Shown: positions 1-8,340, counted from the stretch's first letter. The stretch: DNA of 19,686 nt from an uncultured Collinsella sp. (GCA_902464035.1 CABQHT010000037.1:1-19686); one strand, 5' to 3'. Numbers and translations are program-made. Notes: a model not told the origin generated them from the sequence alone.

Positions 1-879
1 GGCGACCTGCCCATCTATGTCTCGCGCGACTCCGTCGAGATGTGGGCCACGCCCGAGCTCTTTAAGATCGACGCCGCCGGTAATCCTGTGAGTGTCGCTG
101 GCACGCCGCCCGACCAGTTCTCGGCCACCGGCCAGTACTGGGGCAACCCCATCTATGACTGGGATGCCATGGAGTCGGACGGTTTCTCCTGGTGGGAGGG
201 CCGTATCCGCGCCGCCCTCGACATGTACGATGTCATCCGCCTGGATCACTTCCGCGGCTTCGAGGCCTATTGGGAGGTGTCGTTCTCCTCACCCGATTCG
301 TCCTACGGTTCGTGGACGCAGGGCCCCGGCCTCAAGTTCTTCAAGACGCTCGAGGAAAAGCTCGGCACGCTGCCCATCATCGCCGAAGACCTGGGCTTCC
401 TCACCCCCGGCGTCATCGACATGCGCGACAACTCGGGCTTCCCCGGCATGAAGATCTTGCAGTTCGCCTTTGAGGGCACCAACTCGTATTACCTGCCGCA
501 CAACTACATTGCCAACACCGTCGCCTATGTGGGCACACACGACAACGAGACGGCGCGCGGTTGGTTTGAGGGAACGGCCACCCCGCGTCAGCGCGAGCAG
601 GCGGCCCTGTACACCCACCAGCAGGCAGGCGAGCCCATCACCGACGCGCTCAACCGCACCATCGCCGCCAGCGTGAGCGACACGTGCATCTATACCATGC
701 AGGACCTGCTCAACCTGGGCAACGAGGCGCGCATCAACACCCCTGCCACCCTGGGCGGCAACTGGACCTGGCGCATGCTCGACGGCGCCATCACCCGCGA
801 GCTCGAGCACAAGCTCACCGACTGGACCGAGACCTACTTCCGTATCCCGTCGGAAGCCGAGATCGAGCTTCCCCAATAG
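1..879 (+). CDS. malQ: 4-alpha-glucanotransferase (amylomaltase), 5'-truncated by window edge
   Basis: The reading frame is open from base 1, so the N-terminal part lies outside the window; 292 residues are visible. GH77 hallmarks are present in order: IRLDHFRGF with the nucleophile Asp at 244-246, IAEDLG with the acid/base Glu at 385-387, and GTHDNE with the transition-state-stabilising Asp at 541-543. The family is cytoplasmic and transfers alpha-1,4-glucan segments between maltodextrins, releasing glucose and making longer chains that glycogen phosphorylase can attack. That agrees with glgP lying 127 bp downstream on the same strand. A strong terminator separates the two genes, so they may be only partly co-transcribed. 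The frame ends at TAG (877-879). Family assignment is secure; only the start is unseen. Confidence 0.95.
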   Translation, partial: GDLPIYVSRDSVEMWATPELFKIDAAGNPVSVAGTPPDQFSATGQYWGNPIYDWDAMESDGFSWWEGRIRAALDMYDVIRLDHFRGFEAYWEVSFSSPDSSYGSWTQGPGLKFFKTLEEKLGTLPIIAEDLGFLTPGVIDMRDNSGFPGMKILQFAFEGTNSYYLPHNYIANTVAYVGTHDNETARGWFEGTATPRQREQAALYTHQQAGEPITDALNRTIAASVSDTCIYTMQDLLNLGNEARINTPATLGGNWTWRMLDGAITRELEHKLTDWTETYFRIPSEAEIELPQ

Positions 880-926
880 GAGCTACCGCGCCCGACCCAC
901 CCCACCGTGCGGACGCGCTCGCTTTA

Positions 927-967
927 CCCGCGCGAGGCCACCCCAATCCCTCGCGCGGGCTTCTTTT
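927..967 (+). terminator. Intrinsic terminator after malQ
   Basis: A perfect 11-bp GC-rich stem (CCCGCGCGAGG at 927-937 with CCTCGCGCGGG at 949-959) has an 11-nt loop and is followed by a T-rich run (TTCTTTT). It lies between malQ and glgP on the coding strand. Confidence 0.85.
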
Positions 968-1006
968 GAATTTCTGACATGTAGTCGACTCACCACAGGA
1001 GGAAAC

Positions 1007-3274
1007 ATGCCCCGTATCAATCTTGCTGATCTTGCCGAGCAGTCCTTTGGAACGTCGCTCGAGCAACTCGATGACCGCCGTATTTACAAACTGCTGGTCA
1101 AGCTCGTGCAGGAGCGCTCCGCCGCCTGCCCGCTCAACAATGGCAAGAAAAAGCTCTACTACATCTCTGCCGAGTTTTTGATCGGCAAGCTGCTCATCAA
1201 CAACATGATCGACCTTGGTATCTATGACGAGGTTAAGGACCAGCTCACCGCCGCCGGCCACGACCTCAACAAGATTGAGGAGTTTGAGGTCGAGCCGTCG
1301 CTGGGCAACGGCGGCCTGGGCCGTCTGGCAGCATGCTTTTTGGATTCCATTGCCACGCTGGGCCTTACCGGAGACGGCGTGGGCCTCAACTACCATTACG
1401 GCCTGTTCCGCCAGCGCTTTGTCGACAACCAGCAGAAGGCCGTCCCCGACGAGTGGCTCGGCGAGCAGGACATCCTCATCGAGGACGACCGCTCCTACAC
1501 CGTCGAGTTTGGCGATTTTGCCGTCACCTCCAAGCTTGTCAACATCGATGTGCCCGGTTACGGCCAGCCCACCAAGAACCGCCTGCGCCTGTTCGACCTG
1601 GCGAGCGTCGACGACGGCCTGGTCCCCGGCAGCTCCATCGACTTCGACAAGACCGAGATCGCCAAGAACCTCACCTTGTTCCTCTACCCCGACGATTCCG
1701 ACGAGCAGGGCCGCCTGCTTCGCATCTACCAGGAATACTTCATGGTGAGCAACGCCGCCCAGCTCCTGATCGACGAGGCCATCGAGCGCGGCAGCAACCT
1801 GCACGATCTGGCCGACTACGCCGTGGTCCAGATTAACGACACGCACCCCACCATGGTCATCCCCGAGCTCATTCGCTTGCTTACCACCGAGCACGACATT
1901 GAGTTTGACGAGGCCGTTGCCATCGTGCGCTCCATGGTCGCCTACACCAACCACACGATTCTTGCCGAGGCGCTCGAAAAGTGGCCGCTCGCCAGCCTGC
2001 AGAAGGTCTCGCCCGCCATCGCTGACATCATCGTCAAGCTCGACGAGATCGCCAAGGCCGAGCACGACGACGCGCGCGTCGCCATCATCGACGAGCACGA
2101 CACCGTCCACATGGCCCACATGGACATCCACTTTGGCTTCTCCATCAATGGCGTCGCCGCGCTCCACACCAAGATCCTGGAGGACACCGAGCTTCACCCG
2201 TTCTACGAGATCTATCCCGAGAAGTTCTCCAACAAGACCAACGGCATCACCTTCCGCCGTTGGATCCATGGCGCCAACCCCGCGCTCGCCAGCCTGCTCG
2301 ACGATGTAATCGGCACCGATTGGCGCAGCACCGGTGACCTGAGCAAGCTTGCCGAATTCACCGACGACAAGGATGTTCTTGAGCGCCTGGCTGCCACCAA
2401 GACCGAGGCCAAGGCCATCATGCGCCAGTTCATGGCGCTCGAGCAGGGCGTGACAATCCCCTCCAACGCCATCATCGACGTTCAGGTCAAGCGTATCCAC
2501 GAGTACAAGCGCCAGCAGATGCTCGCGCTCTACATCATCTGGAAGTACCTCGACATCAAGAACGGTAACAAGCCCGAGCATCCCGTCACCATCATCTTTG
2601 GCGGCAAGGCAGCGCCTGCCTACACCATCGCCCAAGACATCATCCACCTGATCCTGACGCTGTCGCAGTGGATCGCAAACGACCCCGATGTGGCCCCCTA
2701 CCTGCAGGTTGTCATGATCGAAAACTACAACGTCACCGCCGCCGAGCGCGTGATTCCCGCCGCCGACGTCTCCGAGCAGATCAGCCTGGCCTCCAAGGAG
2801 GCGAGCGGCACCTCCAACATGAAGTTCATGCTCAACGGTGCCCTGACCCTGTGCACGCTCGACGGTGCCAACGTGGAGATCGCCGAGCTCGTCGGCGACG
2901 AGAACATCTACACCTTTGGTGCCTCGTCCAAGCAGGTCGAGCAACTCTACGCAGACGGCACCTATGACGCCGGCGCGCTCTACCGCAAGCCCGGCATCAA
3001 GCTGCTAGTGGACTTCATCACCAACCCCGCCTTTATGGCGACCGGCAACGTGGAGCGCCTGCAGCGTCTGCACGACGACATCAAGGGCAAGGACTGGTTT
3101 ATGGCCCTGCTCGACATTGAGGAGTACATCCAGACCAAGGAGCGCGTGCTGGCCGACTACGAGGACCAGGATGCCTGGATGCGCAAGGCGCTGATCAACA
3201 TCGCCAACGCCGGCACCTTCTCGTCCGACCGTACGATCTCCCAGTACAACGACGAGATTTGGCACCTGGACTAA
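1007..3274 (+). CDS. glgP: Glycogen/maltodextrin phosphorylase
   Basis: A 755-residue GT35 phosphorylase that would release glucose-1-phosphate from alpha-1,4-glucans using phosphate and PLP in the cytoplasm. The PLP-site signature EASGTSNMKFMLNGAL is present, with the Schiff-base Lys at residue 606 (2822-2824). Other family blocks are readable: LGNGGLGRLAACFLDS near residues 100-115, NDTHP, TNGITFRRW and VQVKRIHEYKRQQ. The length is slightly below that of E. coli MalP/GlgP (about 800), as in many Gram-positive members. The start is supported by AGGAGG at 997-1002, 4 nt before the ATG. It follows malQ, so the pair forms a maltodextrin/glycogen degradation unit. A perfect-stem terminator follows the stop. 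Whether its main substrate is stored glycogen or imported maltodextrin cannot be read from sequence. Confidence 0.96.
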   Translation: MPRINLADLAEQSFGTSLEQLDDRRIYKLLVKLVQERSAACPLNNGKKKLYYISAEFLIGKLLINNMIDLGIYDEVKDQLTAAGHDLNKIEEFEVEPSLGNGGLGRLAACFLDSIATLGLTGDGVGLNYHYGLFRQRFVDNQQKAVPDEWLGEQDILIEDDRSYTVEFGDFAVTSKLVNIDVPGYGQPTKNRLRLFDLASVDDGLVPGSSIDFDKTEIAKNLTLFLYPDDSDEQGRLLRIYQEYFMVSNAAQLLIDEAIERGSNLHDLADYAVVQINDTHPTMVIPELIRLLTTEHDIEFDEAVAIVRSMVAYTNHTILAEALEKWPLASLQKVSPAIADIIVKLDEIAKAEHDDARVAIIDEHDTVHMAHMDIHFGFSINGVAALHTKILEDTELHPFYEIYPEKFSNKTNGITFRRWIHGANPALASLLDDVIGTDWRSTGDLSKLAEFTDDKDVLERLAATKTEAKAIMRQFMALEQGVTIPSNAIIDVQVKRIHEYKRQQMLALYIIWKYLDIKNGNKPEHPVTIIFGGKAAPAYTIAQDIIHLILTLSQWIANDPDVAPYLQVVMIENYNVTAAERVIPAADVSEQISLASKEASGTSNMKFMLNGALTLCTLDGANVEIAELVGDENIYTFGASSKQVEQLYADGTYDAGALYRKPGIKLLVDFITNPAFMATGNVERLQRLHDDIKGKDWFMALLDIEEYIQTKERVLADYEDQDAWMRKALINIANAGTFSSDRTISQYNDEIWHLD

Positions 3275-3299
3275 CCCATTCCCCTTACCCATCCTCTTG

Positions 3300-3333
3300 A
3301 AAGCGGAGTCGTGGCAACACGGCTCCGCTTTTT
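3300..3333 (+). terminator. Intrinsic terminator after glgP
   Basis: A stem of about 13 bp (AAGCGGAGTCGTG with CACGGCTCCGCTT, one G-T wobble) is closed by a GCAA tetraloop and followed by a T run (3329-3333). It begins 26 bp after the glgP stop. Confidence 0.85.
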
Positions 3334-3371
3334 GTGCCCGCGTGTTGCCCGTGGCCCGCCTCGACCAAATC

Positions 3372-3691
3372 GTCTCAATCTGTAACACCTACTCGGCCAA
3401 AACGGCATCAGCTGTTACAGAACGAGACAATCCAAACCGCCCTGTCGAAGTATCTCAATCTGTAACAGTTAGACCCGGATTGACCTTCCAGATGTTACAG
3501 ATCGAGACAAACGGAATCGCCCTGCAGCAATATCTCAATCTGTAACATCTTGCAGCTGAAATTCGCCCTTGGTGTTACAGATTTAGATGAAATGGTTAGC
3601 CCGGCAGAAACGTCTCGATCCGTAACACCTAGCACCCGAAATCAGTCCTTCGTGTTACAGATTGAGACAAACCGTCAGACAGCCCCAACAC
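3372..3691. repeat. Four 80-bp units of alternating inverted 16-mers
   Basis: The gap between glgP and the ABC operon holds four units of exactly 80 bp starting at 3372, 3452, 3532 and 3612. Each unit is a left arm (GTCTCAATCTGTAACA or close variant), a 25-nt spacer, the inverted right arm (TGTTACAGATTGAGAC or variant, starting at 3413, 3493, 3573, 3653) and a 23-nt spacer. Spacing is constant in all four units. Spacers have diverged but keep traces of similarity (CGCCCTG in the 23-nt spacers of units 1 and 2; GAAAT/CCTT in the 25-nt spacers of units 3 and 4). Each pair could form a 16-bp stem with a 25-nt loop. No convincing gene overlaps it. Function is unknown. Confidence 0.9.
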
Positions 3692-3735
3692 AAAGAAAGG
3701 CTCCCCTCTCGTCCAGTGGACGGGAGGGGAGCCTT
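3691..3735 (-). terminator. Terminator of the ABC transporter operon
   Basis: A 19-bp stem (3697-3715 with 3717-3735, containing one wobble) has a very tight loop. On the minus strand it is followed by a short T-rich tail (TCTTTG, 3696-3691). It lies 69 bp downstream of the ATPase stop codon and immediately beside the 80-bp repeat array. Confidence 0.75.
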
Positions 3736-3803
3736 ATATGTGACCGCGGCAAAAGGATGGCAATACCGCAGTCGCCCAAAGGGAGGGCCTGGATGCACCG
3801 GGC

Positions 3804-5003
3804 CTAGATAAGGTTCTTACCAGACACCTTATCGAAGAGGTGGGTCGCGTTCTTCTCGAACTTGAACCAGATGGGGTCGCCCGCCTTTAGCGCACCCTTG
3901 GCCTCAAGGTCGACAACAGGAATGATCAGGACGAACTGGCCATCGGGAGCAGTCACGTGGACGTGCTCGGTCGAACCCATGAGCTCAGTCACCTCGACGG
4001 TGCCCTGGAGCGCACCCTCCTCGTCCTTGTCGGCAAGCAGAATCTGCTCGGGGCGCACGCCGGCCGTGATCTCCTTCACGTCGCCGCCGTCCCAGTTAAG
4101 AGCAAGCTGAGCGCAGGTCTCGGGGGCGAGCGCCACGTTCATATCCTCGGTCTTGACGGTGAAGCCGTTGCCCGAGTGCACCAGCTGGGCATCGAAGAAG
4201 TTCATCTGCGGTACGCCGATGAAGCCGGCGACGAAGATGTTCGCGGGGTGGTTGAAGACTTCCTGCGGCGTGGCGATCTGCTGGACGACGCCATCCTTCA
4301 TAACCACGATGCGGTCACCGAGGGTCATAGCCTCGGTCTGGTCGTGGGTAACGTAGATGAACGTGCCCTTGATCTCGTGGCGCAGCTTGATGAGCTCGGC
4401 GCGCATCTGGTTACGAAGCTTGGCGTCCAGGTTGGACAGCGGCTCGTCCATCAGGAAGACCTTGGGGTCACGAACGATAGCGCGGCCGATGGCGACACGC
4501 TGACGCTGGCCGCCCGAAAGCGCCTTGGGCTTACGGTCGAGGTACTCGGTGATACCCAAGATCTCGGCGGCGGAGCGAACCTTGCGGTCGATCTCGTCCT
4601 TGGGAACCTTCTTGAGCTCAAGCGTAAACGCCATGTTCTCGTACACCGTCATATTGGGGTACAGAGCATAGCTCTGGAAAACCATGGCGATGTCGCGGTC
4701 CTTGGGTGCCACGTCGTTGACGCGCTTGCCGTCGATGAGCACGTCGCCCGAGGTGATGTCCTCCAGGCCGGCAACCATGCGCATCGTCGTGGACTTACCG
4801 CAGCCAGACGGGCCAACGAGGACGATGAACTCCTGGTCATGCACGGTGAGGTTAAAGTCCTCCACCGCGAGCACGCCGTCCTCGGTAACCTTGAGGTTGT
4901 GCTTCTTCTCCTCGGTCTTCTTCTTTTTGCCAAAGAAGCCCTTCTTTTTGGACTCGTTGTTGGGATACACCTTCTGAACATGTTTGAGAACGATCTCGGC
5001 CAT
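3804..5003 (-). CDS. Carbohydrate ABC transporter ATP-binding protein (MalK/MsmX/UgpC type)
   Basis: A 399-residue ATPase that would energise sugar uptake at the inner face of the membrane. Walker A GPSGCGKST is at residues 64-72, Q-loop Gln110, signature LSGGQ 162-166, Walker B VFLMDE 182-187 and switch His220. The C-terminal ~130 residues look like the TOBE/MalK regulatory region. Automated pipelines often call this family UgpC, but glycerol-3-phosphate specificity is not implied here. Walker A sits about 28 residues later than in MalK because of a lysine-rich insert at residues 17-43 (10 Lys within residues 19-38). It is the last gene of the operon, 68 bp after the MalG-like permease, with a hairpin in the gap. 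A weak AAAGG ribosome-binding site precedes the ATG. Confidence 0.95.
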   Translation of the reverse strand: MAEIVLKHVQKVYPNNESKKKGFFGKKKKTEEKKHNLKVTEDGVLAVEDFNLTVHDQEFIVLVGPSGCGKSTTMRMVAGLEDITSGDVLIDGKRVNDVAPKDRDIAMVFQSYALYPNMTVYENMAFTLELKKVPKDEIDRKVRSAAEILGITEYLDRKPKALSGGQRQRVAIGRAIVRDPKVFLMDEPLSNLDAKLRNQMRAELIKLRHEIKGTFIYVTHDQTEAMTLGDRIVVMKDGVVQQIATPQEVFNHPANIFVAGFIGVPQMNFFDAQLVHSGNGFTVKTEDMNVALAPETCAQLALNWDGGDVKEITAGVRPEQILLADKDEEGALQGTVEVTELMGSTEHVHVTAPDGQFVLIIPVVDLEAKGALKAGDPIWFKFEKNATHLFDKVSGKNLI

Positions 5004-5020
5004 GTCTTTACCTTTCGATA

Positions 5021-5047
5021 TGCGGCGCCACGCTGAAGGGCGCCGCA
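5021..5047 (-). other. Intra-operon hairpin between permease and ATPase genes
   Basis: A perfect 9-bp stem, TGCGGCGCC (5021-5029) with GGCGCCGCA (5039-5047), lies in the 68-bp gap. There is no T run after it on the minus strand, so it is more likely an mRNA-stability or processing element than a full terminator. Confidence 0.6.
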
Positions 5048-5071
5048 GAAACTTGCAAAATAGTTACGGCA

Positions 5072-5911
5072 TCAGCCCTTGACGGCACCTGCCACCACGC
5101 CGTCGATGATGTACTTCTGGCAGAAGATGTACATGATGACGATGGGGACAACGACCATCATGATGCAGGCCATCATGGGGCCGAGCTCGACGTGGCCATA
5201 GCCGCCACGGAAGTACTGGATCAAGATAGGAATGGTCTTGTACTTGGTGGAGTCGAGGGTGAGGTAGGGCAGCAGATAGTCGTTCCAGACCCACATGGTC
5301 TCGAGAATGCCAACCGAAAGATAGGTGGGCTTCATGATGGGAAGGACGATCTTAAAGAACACCTGGACCGGGTTGCAGCCGTCGATCATGGCCGCCTCCT
5401 CGATCTCGAGCGGGATGTTCTTTACAAAGCCGGCGAACATAAAGACCGCCAGGCCCGCGCCAAAGCCCAGATAGATAAAGCAGATGTTGAACGGCGTGTT
5501 AAAGCCGATGCGGTCCGCCAAATTGGACAGCGTGAACATCAGCATCTGGAACGGTACGACCATCGAGAACACGAACAGGTAATAGAAGAAGTTCGAGATC
5601 TTGTTATTGACGCGCACCACGTACCAGGCGCACATGGAGCAGCACACCAGAATCAGCACGACCGACGTGACCGTGATGATGAGCGAATACATAAACGCCG
5701 AGGCAAAGCCCTGCTCGTTTAAGGCGTGCACATAGTTTGCAAAGCCGTTGAACGTCTCGGGCGTGAGCAGATCAAACGCCGTGGTGGTGCTGATTGCGGT
5801 CCCCTTCTTAAAGGAATTGAGCGCAATCATGAACACGGGGTAGATCCACGCGAGCGACAGAATCGTAAAGAAAATCGAGAGCGCGCGGTTGATAGCCTTA
5901 TCGCGTTTCAT
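5072..5911 (-). CDS. Carbohydrate ABC transporter permease (MalG-like)
   Basis: A 279-residue membrane protein with about six hydrophobic segments (roughly residues 12-32, 72-95, 108-128, 142-162, 195-215 and 240-262). The binding-protein-dependent permease EAA loop (EEAAMIDGCNPVQVFFKIVLP, residues 171-191) contacts the ATPase. The C-terminus GVVAGAVKG is typical of MalG/AraQ-like subunits. Its ATG overlaps the stop of the upstream MalF-like gene by one base (TAATG at 5911), and an AGGAGG lies inside the end of that gene, so translation is probably coupled. It should form the heterodimeric channel with the 284-residue permease. The substrate cannot be read from the permease. Confidence 0.93.
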   Translation of the reverse strand: MKRDKAINRALSIFFTILSLAWIYPVFMIALNSFKKGTAISTTTAFDLLTPETFNGFANYVHALNEQGFASAFMYSLIITVTSVVLILVCCSMCAWYVVRVNNKISNFFYYLFVFSMVVPFQMLMFTLSNLADRIGFNTPFNICFIYLGFGAGLAVFMFAGFVKNIPLEIEEAAMIDGCNPVQVFFKIVLPIMKPTYLSVGILETMWVWNDYLLPYLTLDSTKYKTIPILIQYFRGGYGHVELGPMMACIMMVVVPIVIMYIFCQKYIIDGVVAGAVKG

Positions 5912-6765
5912 TACTGCTGCACCTCCTTGGACCTCGTGGCCTTAAGCTGAATCATAGAGATAGCGACGACCAGGATGCAGAAGATAACTGCCTTGGCCTG
6001 ACCGATGCCCTGCCATGCGATGCCGGCACGCGAATAGAACGTGTTGTAGATGTTCAGGGCGAGCATCTCGGTGGAGTGCGCGGGGGCGCCGCCGGTAAGG
6101 GCGAGGTTCTGGTCGAACAGCTTAAAGCCGTTGGTGATGGACAGGAACAGGCAGATGGTGATGGTCGGCATCAGGTTAGGGATCTTAACCTTCCAAAACG
6201 TCTGCCATGCCGTAGCACCGTCGACCTTGGCGGCCTCGATGTAGTCGGACGGAATGGACTGCAGACCAGCGATGTAGATGATCATCATGTAGCCGACCTG
6301 CTGCCACAGGGTCAGGATGATAAGGCCCCAGAAGCCAGCAGCAGAGTTAAGGGCAATGAGCTGGGCGCCCACGTTGGAGAGCAGGCAGTTGATCAGAATC
6401 TGCCAAATGTAGCCCAGCACGATGCCGCCGATCAGGTTAGGCATAAAGAAGATCGTGCGGAAGATGTTGGTGCCCTTGAGCGCCTTGCGGGTGAGCGCCT
6501 GCGCGATGGCGAGGGCGATCACGTTGATGAGCACCGTCGACAGGAAGGCAAACGCCACGGTAAAGAAGAACGACGTGGAAAACTGCGGGTCCGTCAATGC
6601 GCGCACATAATTCTCGATACCGACAAAGTGCGCGTTGTTGATGGTAATAAACTGGCAGAACGAGAGGTAGAAGCCCTGGATAAAGGGGATCACGAACCCG
6701 ATCGTAAACGCCAGGCACGTGGGCAGCATAAAGAGCGGCCACCAGCGCTTGAGTGCTTTGCCCAT
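5911..6765 (-). CDS. Sugar ABC transporter permease (MalF-like)
   Basis: A 284-residue integral membrane protein with about six transmembrane segments and an EAA loop at residues 177-197 (EAAKVDGATAWQTFWKVKIP). It is the first of two permease subunits. It lacks the long extra N-terminal and periplasmic regions of enterobacterial MalF, as is usual for Gram-positive MsmF/LacF-type subunits. The start is supported by AAAGGA about 7 nt upstream. It begins 87 bp after the binding-protein stop; that gap holds a 12-bp-stem hairpin which may set the ratio of binding protein to channel. The stop codon overlaps the start of the next gene. Confidence 0.93.
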   Translation of the reverse strand: MGKALKRWWPLFMLPTCLAFTIGFVIPFIQGFYLSFCQFITINNAHFVGIENYVRALTDPQFSTSFFFTVAFAFLSTVLINVIALAIAQALTRKALKGTNIFRTIFFMPNLIGGIVLGYIWQILINCLLSNVGAQLIALNSAAGFWGLIILTLWQQVGYMMIIYIAGLQSIPSDYIEAAKVDGATAWQTFWKVKIPNLMPTITICLFLSITNGFKLFDQNLALTGGAPAHSTEMLALNIYNTFYSRAGIAWQGIGQAKAVIFCILVVAISMIQLKATRSKEVQQ

Positions 6766-6786
6766 AGAAGGGTCCTTTCAATATGC

Positions 6787-6820
6787 AGGGGGCGGGCAAA
6801 CCCACGTCTGCCCGCCCCCT
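6787..6820 (-). other. Strong intra-operon hairpin after the binding-protein gene
   Basis: A perfect 12-bp stem (AGGGGGCGGGCA with TGCCCGCCCCCT) has a 10-nt loop and lies 32 bp after the binding-protein stop. There is no T run on the minus strand. By analogy with malE-malF intergenic elements, it could protect the 5' message or cause partial termination so that binding protein exceeds permease. Confidence 0.65.
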
Positions 6821-6852
6821 GTCGCTAATCAGATAGCTTGGGCAGCAACTAC

Positions 6853-8169
6853 TTACTCGGAAGCAGCCTTCTCGGTCTTCCAGCCGTCGACGAAGGCGTT
6901 CTTGACGTCGTCCCACTTGCTGTTATCTGCAGCATAGGCAGTCAGAGCCTGCTTGAGGTTCTTCTTCCACTCCTCAGAGGGGATGTAGACGAAGTCCCAA
7001 GCGACGGTCTTCTTGCCATCCTTGGCCATGGCAACGGCCTGCTGAGAGAAGACGTTGTTGGTGTCCTTGGCGCTCTTGAACGGAGCGGTCAGGCCCATCT
7101 TGTCGGCGATGATGCTGGTCGGGGTGTCAGCGGTGACGCACCAGTACATGAAGTCCTCGGTGGCCTTCTGGGCATCCTCGGAAGCCTGGGAGCTCACGCA
7201 CCAGTAGTTCTCGCCGCCGGAGCACAGGCCCTGGTTCTCCTCGCCGTCGACGCCGATGTAGATCGGCAGCATGCCGAGCTGATCGTCGGTCATACCGGCC
7301 TTGGTGAGGTCGGAGTAGGCCCAAGAGCCGTTCTGGTAGAAGACGGCCTTGCCGGTTGCGAACTCGTTGGTGGCGTCGTCACCGGTCTTGGAGGCGAGCT
7401 GCGAAGGATCGCAGGTGGAATCGGTGATGTACAGGTCGAAGATCTGCTTAAAGTTGTCGAGATACTCGCCCTTGATCTCGTCGTCCTCCTGGTTGTGCTC
7501 CTTCTCGAACTCGTAGTAGAGCGGGAGGTTGGCGAGGTGGGTGGTGTAGCGCCAGCTGGAGGAGTCATCCATGCCGGCGGAAGTGAAGGCACCGTCAACG
7601 CCGAGCTCGTCCTTGCGGGCCTGGATGTCATCGGCGCAAGCCTTCAGCTTGTCGAAGGAGTTGATGTCCTCGGCCTTGTAGCCGGCCTTCTCGAGGAGCT
7701 CCTTGTTGTAGATGATGCCGTAGCTCTCCTGAACCCAGTCGATACCCAGATCCTTGCCGTCGGACTGCAGCGCCAGGGAGTCGTCGATGAGCTCGCCGCG
7801 GAGCTTGGTGTCGGAAAGATCGGCGCAGTAGTCCTTCCAGTTCTTAAGGCCGGTGGGGCCGTTGACCTGGAACAGCGTCGGAGCGGAGCTCTTGGACATC
7901 TCGGACTTGAGCTTCTCCTCGTAGGTGTTGGAGGCGGCGGTCACGATCTTGACCTCGACGCCCTTCTCCTTCTTGTACGCCTTGGCGATCTCCTTCCACT
8001 CCTTGTCGACCTCAGGCTTGAATTGGAGGAAGTAGACCTCGGCAGCGTCACCAGAAGCAGAGGAGCCGGAGCCGGCAGAACCACCGCAGCCCACGAGACC
8101 CAGACCAAAGACTGCGGCCGCGGAGCCGGCGAAGCCCAGGAACTGCCTTCTGCTCATTTCGTTCTTCAT
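6853..8169 (-). CDS. Sugar ABC transporter substrate-binding lipoprotein, Tat-type signal
   Basis: A 438-residue extracellular solute-binding protein (family 1 type) that would capture a sugar or oligosaccharide outside the membrane. The N-terminus carries SRRQFLG (residues 6-12), a hydrophobic stretch and the lipobox LVGC with Cys28, then a Gly/Ser-rich linker. This predicts Tat export and lipid anchoring. I chose the ATG at 8169 because AAAGGG lies 9 nt upstream (8179-8184) and the signal peptide begins there; the frame stays open to an ATG at 8259, but that extension has no signal-peptide character. It is the first gene of the four-gene transporter operon, directly downstream of a GntR regulator. 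Neighbouring malQ/glgP suggests an alpha-glucan-derived ligand, but this is inference. Confidence 0.92.
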   Translation of the reverse strand: MKNEMSRRQFLGFAGSAAAVFGLGLVGCGGSAGSGSSASGDAAEVYFLQFKPEVDKEWKEIAKAYKKEKGVEVKIVTAASNTYEEKLKSEMSKSSAPTLFQVNGPTGLKNWKDYCADLSDTKLRGELIDDSLALQSDGKDLGIDWVQESYGIIYNKELLEKAGYKAEDINSFDKLKACADDIQARKDELGVDGAFTSAGMDDSSSWRYTTHLANLPLYYEFEKEHNQEDDEIKGEYLDNFKQIFDLYITDSTCDPSQLASKTGDDATNEFATGKAVFYQNGSWAYSDLTKAGMTDDQLGMLPIYIGVDGEENQGLCSGGENYWCVSSQASEDAQKATEDFMYWCVTADTPTSIIADKMGLTAPFKSAKDTNNVFSQQAVAMAKDGKKTVAWDFVYIPSEEWKKNLKQALTAYAADNSKWDDVKNAFVDGWKTEKAASE

Positions 8170-8257
8170 TACAATCCACCCTTTCACACCGTGGCAGCAC
8201 CCTTTGCCGCCGCCTTCGGAGATTGGCTCGGGGACTTTGCCCCTTTTGCTAATTTGC

Positions 8258-8286
8258 ACAATACGCTATTTGGCTAGTTGTTTGAA
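8258..8286 (-). promoter_or_regulatory. Putative promoter of the ABC transporter operon
   Basis: On the minus strand, TTCAAA (8286-8281), a 17-bp spacer and TATTGT (8263-8258) are followed by an ~85-nt leader to the start codon. The same two blocks (AGTTGTTTRAAC and GCACAATA on the + strand) recur at the GntR promoter (9229-9257), which is the main support. The 306-bp gap 8170-8475 also contains two operator-like sites and the GntR terminator; I see no gene in it. Confidence 0.5.
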
Positions 8287-8289
8287 CAA
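8278..8289. promoter_or_regulatory. GntR/HutC-like operator site at ABC operon promoter
   Basis: TTGTTTGAACAA is an inverted repeat with 5-bp arms overlapping the -35 hexamer. Its core GTTTGAAC departs by one base from the HutC-subfamily pattern GT-N-TA-N-AC. Overlap with -35 would fit repression. The likely binder is the adjacent GntR protein, by inference. Confidence 0.45.
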
Positions 8290-8340
8290 GTATTACTAGA
8301 GCGGTAGAAAAACTTCGGTGAACGGTAATTTCAACTTGAT

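Noticed and set aside
815..2944. Long minus-strand open frame opposite glgP
   Set aside because: Its composition (Val/Gly/Asp/Leu-rich without domain motifs) is that of an antisense shadow of a GC-rich gene, and it fully overlaps an unmistakable glgP.
3297..3545. Possible 82-residue gene between glgP and the ABC operon
   Set aside because: It starts inside the glgP terminator and is made of the 80-bp repeat units; there is no ribosome-binding site or domain.
3372..3691. CRISPR array
   Set aside because: Repeats alternate in orientation, the repeat is only 16 bp, spacers of two fixed lengths resemble one another, and no cas genes are nearby.
8170..8259. 30-residue N-terminal extension of the binding protein
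   Set aside because: It would bury the Tat/lipoprotein signal inside the chain and lacks a ribosome-binding site, whereas the ATG at 8169 has one.
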